Origin: Verrucomicrobia bacterium UBA1731
Lineage (GTDB): Bacteria; Verrucomicrobiota; Kiritimatiellia; RFP12; UBA1067
DNA: 13,141 nucleotides
Reading direction: 5' to 3'
Assembly: GCA_002317575.1 (NCBI GenBank)
Contig: DCIH01000093.1
Span: 49,664-62,804 of the forward strand
The position numbers and the translations under genes are program-made. This document shows positions 6,706-13,141 of the stretch, piece after piece (within the stretch, counting starts at the first letter, position 1; each line of letters begins with the position of its first letter). The notes beneath the pieces were generated by a model. That model made no database searches and was not told the origin of the DNA. It worked only from the letters and a program-made list of their open reading frames with translations.

Positions 6706-9700
6706 ATGTTTTTCGCAACTATCCTCTTGGCGGCGGTTGGCGCGACGGCGGACTTTTCGCCGGCGGCGTACGCCGCGCTTCCCGCTTGGGAAAATCCCTA
6801 CGTGACGAGTTCCAACCGGCTGCCGGCGCGCACCGTGATGGTGCCGTGCCCGACGCGCGATCTGGCGCTCAAGATCGCGGCGCTGAAGGAAACGCGCGAC
6901 GCGTCGCCGTTCGTCCTTTCGTTGAACGGAAAATGGGATTTCCGCTGGGCCAAGGATCCGTACGCGGAACCGGGACCGTGGACCAGGATCGACGTGCCGT
7001 CCTGCTGGCAGCTGCAGGGACTCTACGATCCGCCGCAGTACTGCAACGTCGAGTATCCGCATGTCGTCGATCCGCCGCGGATCATGACGGCGCCGCCGCC
7101 GAACTTCACGCAGCACGCGATGCGCAATCCCACGGGACGGTACAAGCGCGAATTCGTTCTGCCGAAGCGTTGGGAGAACCGCAAGGTGACGCTGCATTTC
7201 AACGGCGTCGCCTCGGCGCTCGAAGCGAAAATCAACGGAACGGAGGTCGGCTATTCCGAGGACAGCCGTCTGCCGTGCGAGTTCGACGTGACGCCGTTCG
7301 TGAAGATGAACGGCGCGACGAACGTGATCGAGGCGACCGTCTACCGCTGGTGCGACGGTTCGTATCTCGAGGATCAGGACCTCTGGCGGCTTTCGGGCAT
7401 CTACCGCGACGTGTATCTTGTCTCCGAACCCAAAGGCGGCGTGTACGACGCCGTGGTGGAGACGGCGCTTTCGGACGACTTCACCCGCGCGTCGGTGCGG
7501 CTCGCCCTCACGGGCGGCACGATCTTCCAAAAGCTGGAACTTGTGGATCCGAAGGGGCGCACGGTGGGGACGGTCACCAACGCCGCGGAGAAAATCTACG
7601 TGCAGAATCCCGAACTGTGGAACTGCGAGCGGCCGAAGCTCTACACGCTGGTGCTGCTGGCGGACCAGACCTTCTACGCGTTCAACGTCGGTTTCCGGAA
7701 GGTGGAAATCAAGGACGCCGTGCTGAAGGTGAACGGCAAGCGCATTCTCGTGAAGGGCGCGAACCGCCACGAGATGAACCCGAGCACGGGCTACACGCTG
7801 ACGCCCGCGGACATGCACCGCGACGCCGAACTGATGAAGAAGTTCAACGTGAACGCCGTTCGCACGTGCCATTATCCGGACGATCCGCTGTGGTACGACG
7901 TCTGCGACAAGGTCGGATTCTGGGTCGTGTGCGAGGCGAACGTGGAATCGCACGGCATGGGCTATGGCGAGAAGACGCTCGCGATCCGTCCCGACTACGC
8001 GGCGCAGCACGTCGAGCGCGGCACGCGCATGGTGGCGACCTACCGAAACCATCCGTCCGTGATCGTCTGGTCCATGGGAAACGAGGCGGGCTTCGGGGAC
8101 AACTTCCGCGAAGAATTCAAGGCGATGAAGGCGTTGGACGCGACGCGTCCCATCCAATACGAGGGCGCCTGCGAATCGCGCAAACACGAAAACTTCCCCG
8201 AGACGGAAATCGAGTGCCCGATGTATGCGCCCGCGTTCTCCACGGGCCATTCGCATTTCGACTACGCCGGCTTCACGTCCGTGGAGGACTACGTCAAGAA
8301 CGCGAAGAAGCCGCACGTTCTCTGCGAGTACGCGCTCCAGATGGGCAACTCGACGGGTGACTTGCAGAACTACTGGGACCTCGTCGCGAAACATCCGTCC
8401 GCGCAGGGCGGCTTCATTTGGGAATTTGCCGACCAGGCGTTGTGGTCCACCACCAACAACAACGCGCAGCAGGCGGGCCGTCCGCCGTTCCTCGCCTTCG
8501 GCGGCGACTTCGGCGACAAGCCGAACGCCTCGTGCTTCAACTGCAACGGGTTCTTCGACGCGTTGCGCCATCCGCGTCCGGGCGCGTACGAAATCCGCAA
8601 CGTCTACCGCGACGTGTTCGTCGACGAATGCGATTTCGAGAACATGACCGTCACGATCCGGAACGGCTTTCTGTTCCGGAATCTCGACGGATTCCGCTGC
8701 GCGTGGCAGTACGCCGTGAACGGCATGCCGTCCTATCACGGCAGTTTTTCGCTGCAGGGCCTTGAAGCCGGCGCGAGCAAGCTCGTCAGCTTGATGGACA
8801 CGCTCCGGCCCAAGCCGCCGCACCCGGACACGCGCCGGGGCGAGCGCACGCTCACGTTCGCGTTCTTCGACGGCGCGCGCGGCGAAGTCGCGCGTCTGCA
8901 GTGCCGCAAGGACGAATGGCGGTGGCGCCGTCGTCTCGACGCGGCGAACGTCACGTGGACGCAAACCACGAACGACGCGTCGCGCGTCGCGTTCGGCGGA
9001 AACGGATTCGAGGTCGCGTTCGACCGCAAGACGGGTCTCGTGGCGTCCTACCGCAAGGACGGCGTCGATCTGTTCGCCGGTTCGCCCGCCATGAACTTCT
9101 GGCGCGTGCCCGTGGACAACGACCGCGGAAACGGCATGTGGGACCGTTGTCTCGTGTGGCGCGAAGCCGGCGCGAAAGCGCAATGCGTGAACGTCGTCGT
9201 CGGCGAAACGAACGGCCTGCCGCAGGTGATCGCCGACTACGCGGTGCCCGCGGGCGACTCGAAGGCGCGCTTCGTCCAGACGCTCACGCCCGAAGGCGGG
9301 CTGCGCGTGGACTGGACGTTCGACGCCGCGGCGGGGCTTCCCGAGATTCCGCGCGTCGGCCTCACCTTCGAAGCGCCGCTGGCATTCGACTGCGTGTGCT
9401 GGTATGGTCTGGGTCCGCACGAGAACTACCGCGACCGCGCCAACGGCGCGTGGCTGGGCGTGCACAACGCCGCCGTCGGATTCGTGGACGGCTTCGCCCG
9501 TCACGTGGACGTGGCAGGCCGTCCCGCGCTCCGGTATCCCGCCATGGCCCTCAATCCGGACAACTACGTCAGGCCGTGCGAGCAGGGTTATCGGACGGGC
9601 GTGCGGTGGCTCAAGATCGGCACGCGCAAGGCGCCCGTTTTCGAAATCGCCACGATGGGCGAACCGTTCGGCTTCAACGCCTGGCCGTATCCGCAGCGCG

Positions 9701-9921
9701 AGCTCGAGAACAAGACGCACACGTGGGAAATGGCGCGCGCGGGCGCGATCACGTTCAACGTGGACGCGGACCAGATGGGGGTCGGCGGCGACAACTGCTG
9801 GGGCGCGTTTCCGCACGACGAGGATCTGCTCGCGTCCGGCAGGCGCTACACGCTTTCCGTGCTCATATCCGCCGTGCCGCCGGGCAAGAAGCGGGGACCG
9901 GGAAAGGACTTGGCGAGATGA
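6706..9921 (+). CDS. lacZ: Secreted LacZ-type beta-galactosidase, glycoside hydrolase family 2
   Basis: A 1071-residue LacZ-like enzyme (E. coli 1023) with the full domain order: sugar-binding domain (NPTGRYKREF), Ig-like domain, TIM barrel, and C-terminal small-chain region. EDQDLWRLSGIYRDV holds the Na-site Asp (E. coli Asp201). NRHEMNP, CHYP and CEANVESHG line the active site. Glu460 in WSMGNEAGFG is the acid/base and Glu541 in CEYALQMGNS the nucleophile. FNCNG matches Phe601/Asn604. Position 544 is Leu, where E. coli has His540, which contacts the C6 hydroxyl of galactose; substrate preference may differ. The N-terminus MFFATILLAAVGATA|DF looks like a short signal peptide, implying periplasmic or outer location. 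ATG 6706 is chosen from the promoter; ATG 6697 or GTG 6682 would lengthen the signal and add an Arg. ATGA overlap with the next gene. Confidence 0.92.
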   Translation: MFFATILLAAVGATADFSPAAYAALPAWENPYVTSSNRLPARTVMVPCPTRDLALKIAALKETRDASPFVLSLNGKWDFRWAKDPYAEPGPWTRIDVPSCWQLQGLYDPPQYCNVEYPHVVDPPRIMTAPPPNFTQHAMRNPTGRYKREFVLPKRWENRKVTLHFNGVASALEAKINGTEVGYSEDSRLPCEFDVTPFVKMNGATNVIEATVYRWCDGSYLEDQDLWRLSGIYRDVYLVSEPKGGVYDAVVETALSDDFTRASVRLALTGGTIFQKLELVDPKGRTVGTVTNAAEKIYVQNPELWNCERPKLYTLVLLADQTFYAFNVGFRKVEIKDAVLKVNGKRILVKGANRHEMNPSTGYTLTPADMHRDAELMKKFNVNAVRTCHYPDDPLWYDVCDKVGFWVVCEANVESHGMGYGEKTLAIRPDYAAQHVERGTRMVATYRNHPSVIVWSMGNEAGFGDNFREEFKAMKALDATRPIQYEGACESRKHENFPETEIECPMYAPAFSTGHSHFDYAGFTSVEDYVKNAKKPHVLCEYALQMGNSTGDLQNYWDLVAKHPSAQGGFIWEFADQALWSTTNNNAQQAGRPPFLAFGGDFGDKPNASCFNCNGFFDALRHPRPGAYEIRNVYRDVFVDECDFENMTVTIRNGFLFRNLDGFRCAWQYAVNGMPSYHGSFSLQGLEAGASKLVSLMDTLRPKPPHPDTRRGERTLTFAFFDGARGEVARLQCRKDEWRWRRRLDAANVTWTQTTNDASRVAFGGNGFEVAFDRKTGLVASYRKDGVDLFAGSPAMNFWRVPVDNDRGNGMWDRCLVWREAGAKAQCVNVVVGETNGLPQVIADYAVPAGDSKARFVQTLTPEGGLRVDWTFDAAAGLPEIPRVGLTFEAPLAFDCVCWYGLGPHENYRDRANGAWLGVHNAAVGFVDGFARHVDVAGRPALRYPAMALNPDNYVRPCEQGYRTGVRWLKIGTRKAPVFEIATMGEPFGFNAWPYPQRELENKTHTWEMARAGAITFNVDADQMGVGGDNCWGAFPHDEDLLASGRRYTLSVLISAVPPGKKRGPGKDLAR
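9903..9908 (+). promoter_or_regulatory. Ribosome binding site of the tetrapyrrole fusion gene
   Basis: AAAGGA lies 9 bases before ATG 9918, inside the 3' end of lacZ. It fixes the start at 9918 and excludes the long upstream in-frame extension, which is only the antiphase reading of lacZ. Confidence 0.6.
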
Positions 9922-11972
9922 GCGCGCAAAGAACCGTGCCAAAGGTGGAATTCACTGAGAAGGGCGAGCCGCGCGTCACGCTGAGGGCGGGCGCGCGCGG
10001 CAGCGCGCTTGCCGTCGCGCAGACGGAGCGCGCGCTCGCGTTTCTGCGCGACGCCGTTCCCGAATACGATTGGGCGCGCGTGGCGATGCTCACGCCCGGC
10101 GACCGCGATCTGGCGACGCCGCTCGAGCGCAGCGCGCCCGATTTCTTCACGCGCGATTTGGACGACGCGGTGCGGTCGGGCGAAATCGACTGTGCGATCC
10201 ATTCCGCGAAGGACGTGCCCGACCCCGTGCCGGACGGGCTGGACTGGTTCTGGTTGCCCGAGCGCGAGGATCCGCGCGACGCGCTCGTGACGCGTGCGAA
10301 CGAGCGGACACCCCTGTCGGTAGAGCCGTTCGCCCCGAACTGCGCAGAGGCGTCCGTGCGCATCGGCATTTCCAGCGACCGGCGCCGCGCGTGGGCGGCG
10401 AAATGTTTTCCGGCCGCGCAACTCGTTCCGATCCGCGGCGCGATCGATGCGCGGCTCGAGCAGTTGCGCGCGGGGAAGTACGACGCCGTGGTGATGGCGC
10501 TCGCGGGCTTGAACCGCCTGCTCGGCTTCTCCAATGGTTCCTTCGCCATCGAGCCCATTCCCGTGGACGAACTGGCGCCGCCGGAAGGGCAGGGCGTGCT
10601 GGCGGTGACGTTCAAGGCGGGCGACGAGCGTTTCCTTGAAATGCGCAAGCGTTTCGTGAAAGCGGTCCGTTTCGTTTCCGGCGGCGTGGGCGATTCCGGC
10701 CTCATGACGGTGCAGGGCGCGGCGGACGTCGCGGCGGCGGACGTCGTGCTGTGCGATGTCCTGACGGGCGCGCGCGCGGCGGATACGCGCTTCGTGGACG
10801 TGGGCAAGCGCTGCGGCGCGCACGCGATGAAGCAGGACGCGATCACGTGCCTCATCTGCGACGAAGCGCGCAAAGGCAAGCGCGTGGTGCGGCTCAAGGG
10901 CGGCGACGCGGGGCTTTTCGGACGGCTCTCGGAGGAGACGGACGCGCTCAACGCGCTGGGGATTCCGTTCTGGGTGCGGCCGGGCGTGAGCGCGCTCACG
11001 GCCGCCACGACGCCGAACGGGCTGCTGCTCACGAAGCGCGGCGAGGCGGCGGGGTTCGCCGTGGCGACGCCGCGTTCGCAGGGCGCGAAGACGCCGCACA
11101 TCTATTTCATGGCCACGAAGACGGCGCGCGAAACGCTTGCGTCGTTTCCAGCCGAAACGCCGTTCGCGATGGTGTGGGACGCGTGCGGTCCGCACGAGGA
11201 AATCGTGACGGGCGTTTGCGGCGATCCGCGGCTGGACGAACGCGCGGAGCCGGGGCTTCTGGTGGTGGATTACGCGGGCGAGCCGTTTCCGCGCCGGAAG
11301 CGCGTGCTGATGACGTGCAGCGCGACGATGATGGCGCGCGCGGCGCTGAAGATGGAGGACCGCGGCTGGCGTCCCGTGCCGTGGAGCATGGTGGAGACGC
11401 GGCCCGATCGCGAGGCGCGTTTCGCGGTGGAGGAACATGACGCGCTTGTCTTGACGAGTCCGGGCGCGGTGCGGGCGTTTTTCGCCACGTGGAAGGGCGA
11501 CGTGCGGCGGTTGCCCGCGATTTGGACGTGCGGTCCGGGCACGAACGCGGAACTCGCCGCGCGCGGGATTGTCGCGGACGTGACGCCCGAGACGGATTTC
11601 TCGGCGAAGGGCCTCTTGGCGCGGCTCGCGCGCGAGCCGCTCAAGGGCGTGCGCGTGTTGCGGCTTCGGAGCGACCGGGCGGGCGGCGCGCTTGCGGACG
11701 CGCTGCGCGAACGCGGCGCAGAGGTGGACGACGTCGTTCTGTACCGCACGTGCGCGGTGCGTCCGGAAGGGGCGCTGCCCGCGTGCGAGGCGGTGTTCTT
11801 CGCGAGTTCGAGCGGGGTGGCGTCCTTCCTGGACGCGTACGGCGCCGAAGCGCTTGCCGGCAAGGAGTTGTATGTGATGGGCGAACCCACGCGCGCGTCG
11901 CTCGCGCGCGAGTGGAAACGCGGGCGTGAACGTGGTATAATGGGCGCAATTCAAATCAAGGAGTTTGCGTAG
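9918..11972 (+). CDS. hemC-cobA-hemD: Three-domain tetrapyrrole protein: HemC-like (no domain 3) + SUMT/CobA-like + uroporphyrinogen-III synthase
   Basis: A 684-residue fusion. Residues 20-245 are hydroxymethylbilane synthase domains 1-2: ARGSALA, HSAKDVP (Asp99, E. coli Asp84), EDPRDALV, SSDRRR (Arg155/156), RGAIDARL, PPEGQG. Domain 3 with the dipyrromethane-bearing Cys (E. coli Cys242, GGCQVPI) is absent, and GGKGLF is replaced by RSAPDFF. Residues 249-452 resemble SAM-dependent uroporphyrinogen-III C-methyltransferase: SGGVGDSGLMT (canonical GAGPGDPxLLT), DVGKRCGAH, RLKGGDAGLFGR (canonical RLKGGDPFVFGR), PGVSA; the second half is short and divergent. Residues 461-668 are HemD: LTSPGAVRAFF, CGPGT, RSDRAGGALADALRERGAEV, FFASSSGVASFL. 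Together these would turn porphobilinogen into uroporphyrinogen III and precorrin-2 (siroheme, B12 or heme). ATGA overlap with lacZ. The last 15 codons contain the next gene's promoter and Shine-Dalgarno. Confidence 0.88.
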   Translation: MSAQRTVPKVEFTEKGEPRVTLRAGARGSALAVAQTERALAFLRDAVPEYDWARVAMLTPGDRDLATPLERSAPDFFTRDLDDAVRSGEIDCAIHSAKDVPDPVPDGLDWFWLPEREDPRDALVTRANERTPLSVEPFAPNCAEASVRIGISSDRRRAWAAKCFPAAQLVPIRGAIDARLEQLRAGKYDAVVMALAGLNRLLGFSNGSFAIEPIPVDELAPPEGQGVLAVTFKAGDERFLEMRKRFVKAVRFVSGGVGDSGLMTVQGAADVAAADVVLCDVLTGARAADTRFVDVGKRCGAHAMKQDAITCLICDEARKGKRVVRLKGGDAGLFGRLSEETDALNALGIPFWVRPGVSALTAATTPNGLLLTKRGEAAGFAVATPRSQGAKTPHIYFMATKTARETLASFPAETPFAMVWDACGPHEEIVTGVCGDPRLDERAEPGLLVVDYAGEPFPRRKRVLMTCSATMMARAALKMEDRGWRPVPWSMVETRPDREARFAVEEHDALVLTSPGAVRAFFATWKGDVRRLPAIWTCGPGTNAELAARGIVADVTPETDFSAKGLLARLAREPLKGVRVLRLRSDRAGGALADALRERGAEVDDVVLYRTCAVRPEGALPACEAVFFASSSGVASFLDAYGAEALAGKELYVMGEPTRASLAREWKRGRERGIMGAIQIKEFA
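11931..11948 (+). promoter_or_regulatory. Extended -10 promoter of the skp-lpxD operon, inside the fusion gene
   Basis: CGTGGTATAATGGGCGCA with TATAAT at 11936-11941 and TG at 11933-11934. It lies in the last codons of the hem fusion. The predicted start is A11948, giving a leader of about 25 bases with Shine-Dalgarno AAGGAG at 11958-11963, 9 bases before ATG 11973. It is the third copy of the motif in the window and the only one with a leader. Confidence 0.7.
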
Positions 11973-12536
11973 ATGAAAAAGATTCTGGTTCTGGCGGCGA
12001 TGGCGATGGCGTGCGCGGGGTTTGCGGAAACGAAAATCGCCACGGTGAACGTGGTCGATCTCGTGAAGGCGCATCCAAACCACGAGGCGAACCGCACGCT
12101 CCTCAAGTCCACGGCGGACGACTACCGCGCGAAGATGGACGCCAAGCAGGCGGACGCGAAGAAAATCATGGAAGAGGCCAAGAAGCTCAACGAAGAGTGG
12201 CAGAATCCGATGATCTCCGCGTCCAAGAAACAGGAGCTCCAGAAGAAGCTCGAAGGCCTGCAGCAGAAGATGATGGCTGCGCAGCAGGCGCTCCGCAAGG
12301 ACGACCAGCGCTACCAAGAGGATCTGAGCGAGCTCGAGAGCCGTCTGCTGAAGATCGAGACGAACGACGTGCGCGCCAAGATCGCCGAATGGGCGAAGGC
12401 GAACGGCTACAGTCTCGTGATCGATTCGACGATGTGCGGCTACGCCGACGCGAAGCTCGACGCCACGGCCGAAATCGTCAAGCTGCTCACGGCGAAGAAA
12501 TCCGACAAGGCGGAGAAGAAAGATGAAGGCAAGTGA
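11973..12536 (+). CDS. skp: Periplasmic chaperone of the Skp/OmpH family
   Basis: A 187-residue secreted protein. Skp trimers hold unfolded outer-membrane proteins in the periplasm on the way to the BAM complex. The signal peptide MKKILVLAAMAMACAGFA is followed by ETKIATVNVVDLVKAHP (canonical kIavVdvqkvl), a long Lys/Glu/Gln-rich coiled coil (about 40-130, the tentacle), and a return strand GYSLVIDSTMCGYADAKLDATAEIVKLL, typical of the family. The tail is Lys/Glu-rich. AMAC in the signal region loosely fits a lipobox, so a lipoprotein is possible but less likely. The ATG directly follows the TAG of the fusion gene, with its own promoter and AAGGAG. Its 3' end overlaps lpxD by 14 bases. The skp-lpxD pair is usual in Gram-negatives; bamA, the usual upstream neighbour, is not here. 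Confidence 0.9.
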   Translation: MKKILVLAAMAMACAGFAETKIATVNVVDLVKAHPNHEANRTLLKSTADDYRAKMDAKQADAKKIMEEAKKLNEEWQNPMISASKKQELQKKLEGLQQKMMAAQQALRKDDQRYQEDLSELESRLLKIETNDVRAKIAEWAKANGYSLVIDSTMCGYADAKLDATAEIVKLLTAKKSDKAEKKDEGK

Positions 12537-13141
12537 GCTCGCTGCGAAACTGAACGGCGTCCTCGAGGGCGCCGATTGCGAGTTGACCGCCTGCGGCGGG
12601 CTTGAAGAGGCCCGTGCAGGCGATCTGAGCTTCTGCAAGGACCCGAAGCATGTGAAGCTCGTGCAGGAGACGAAGGCCTCCGCCGTGCTGCTGCCGCCGG
12701 AATGGGACAAGGGTGCGCCCTGCACCATCATCCGCGTCGCGGATCCGAACCACGCGTGCATGGCCGCCGCGAAGCTGTTCGCGCCGCCGGAACCCGTGCG
12801 TCTTCCGGGCGTCCATCCCACGGCGATCGTCGATCCCACGGTGAAGCTCGGCGAAGGCGTCCACGTGGGCGCATACACAATCATCGAGAAGAACAGCGTG
12901 ATCGGCGACGGCGCCGTGATTGAGGCGCAGACATTCATCGGCGAGAACTGCACGGTGGGCGCGCGCACGCACATATACCCGCAGGTCACGTTGCGCGAAG
13001 GCACGGTGATGGGCAAGGACTGCATCATTCACTGCGGCGTCCGGCTGGGCGGCGACGGCTACGGTTTCAACAACGGCCGCCGTGAGGACGGCAGCGTCTA
13101 CATCGAGAAGATTCCGCAGCTCGGCATCGTGGAAATCGGCG
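12523..13141 (+). CDS. lpxD: UDP-3-O-acylglucosamine N-acyltransferase LpxD, N-terminal part (3' truncated by window edge)
   Basis: Codons 1-206 are visible, and the gene continues beyond the window. LpxD adds the N-linked acyl chain in lipid A synthesis at the cytoplasmic face of the inner membrane. The N-terminal uridine-binding domain (about 1-95) includes GDLSFCKDPKHVKL (canonical GdlsFl.npky). The left-handed beta-helix then begins with hexapeptide repeats: HPTAIVDPTVKLGEGVHVGAYTII, NSVIGDGAVI, and so on. GGDGYGFNNGR...KIPQLGIVEIG matches the LpxD signature GSDGFGF...KIPQIGxVxIG. The catalytic His lies past the window end. The start is set by GGAG at 12512-12515, 7 bases before the ATG, inside skp. 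fabZ/lpxA may follow, as in many genomes, but this cannot be seen. Confidence 0.95.
   Translation, partial: MKASELAAKLNGVLEGADCELTACGGLEEARAGDLSFCKDPKHVKLVQETKASAVLLPPEWDKGAPCTIIRVADPNHACMAAAKLFAPPEPVRLPGVHPTAIVDPTVKLGEGVHVGAYTIIEKNSVIGDGAVIEAQTFIGENCTVGARTHIYPQVTLREGTVMGKDCIIHCGVRLGGDGYGFNNGRREDGSVYIEKIPQLGIVEIG

Noticed and set aside
8901..9917. In-frame upstream extension of the hem fusion through lacZ
   Set aside because: The extension is an Arg-rich off-frame reading of lacZ. ATG 9918 has a good Shine-Dalgarno and the HemC-like domain starts about 20 residues later.
6685..9942. 1085-codon open frame on the minus strand opposite lacZ
   Set aside because: It is the antisense of lacZ with Arg/His/Val-rich composition and no family motif; it would also cover the lacZ promoter.
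9846..13028. 1060-codon open frame on the minus strand opposite the hem fusion, skp and lpxD
   Set aside because: It crosses three well-supported genes and has no recognisable domain; it is explained by codon bias.
1..13141. tRNA, rRNA, CRISPR arrays, insertion sequences or phage genes
   Set aside because: None seen by eye: no transposase or integrase motifs, no regular repeats, and almost all of the sequence is accounted for by coding genes.

Overview
The window is GC-rich, gene-dense bacterial chromosome with strong third-position G/C bias, short spacers and many 4-base ATGA overlaps. It carries LPS and outer-membrane genes (skp-like, lpxD), so the cell is Gram-negative. A short TruB without a PUA domain, a secreted LacZ-type glycosidase and the omp/lpx order suggest the PVC group, perhaps Kiritimatiellota or Verrucomicrobiota. 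That placement is inference from gene content, not a phylogeny.

Layout. (1) Positions 1-4918, plus strand: the translation/transcription cluster nusA (3' end only), infB, rbfA, truB and ribF, with short gaps or overlaps that look like one operon. (2) Positions 4938-6497, minus strand, convergent with ribF: a three-gene operon read leftward of a GNAT acetyltransferase resembling short N-acetylglutamate synthases, an unknown protein with two C-terminal membrane segments, and a DEDDh-type exonuclease. A hairpin separates it from ribF. (3) Positions 6498-6705: a divergent intergenic region, locally AT-rich, with two outward-facing promoters. (4) Positions 6706-11972, plus strand: a secreted LacZ-type glycoside hydrolase overlapping a three-domain tetrapyrrole protein (HemC-like, uroporphyrinogen-III methyltransferase-like, HemD). 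(5) Positions 11973-13141, plus strand: a Skp/OmpH chaperone and the 5' part of lpxD, continuing off the window.

The main observations are two. First, all three transcription units that start in the window carry the same 17-base promoter signature, CGTGNTATAATGNNCGC, an extended -10 with no clear -35. In two of them the start codon (ATG or GTG) lies exactly 7 bases after the TATAAT with no Shine-Dalgarno, which predicts leaderless mRNAs. Second, the HemC part of the fusion keeps the active-site Asp and Arg residues but lacks the whole third domain, including the cysteine that carries the dipyrromethane cofactor; a degenerate SUMT-like domain and then HemD follow directly. Several normally near-invariant residues are also changed in TruB (Trp for the catalytic-site Tyr), IF-2 (TKCD for NKxD, SGT for SAK), LacZ (Leu for His540) and the exonuclease (Glu for the ExoII Asp).
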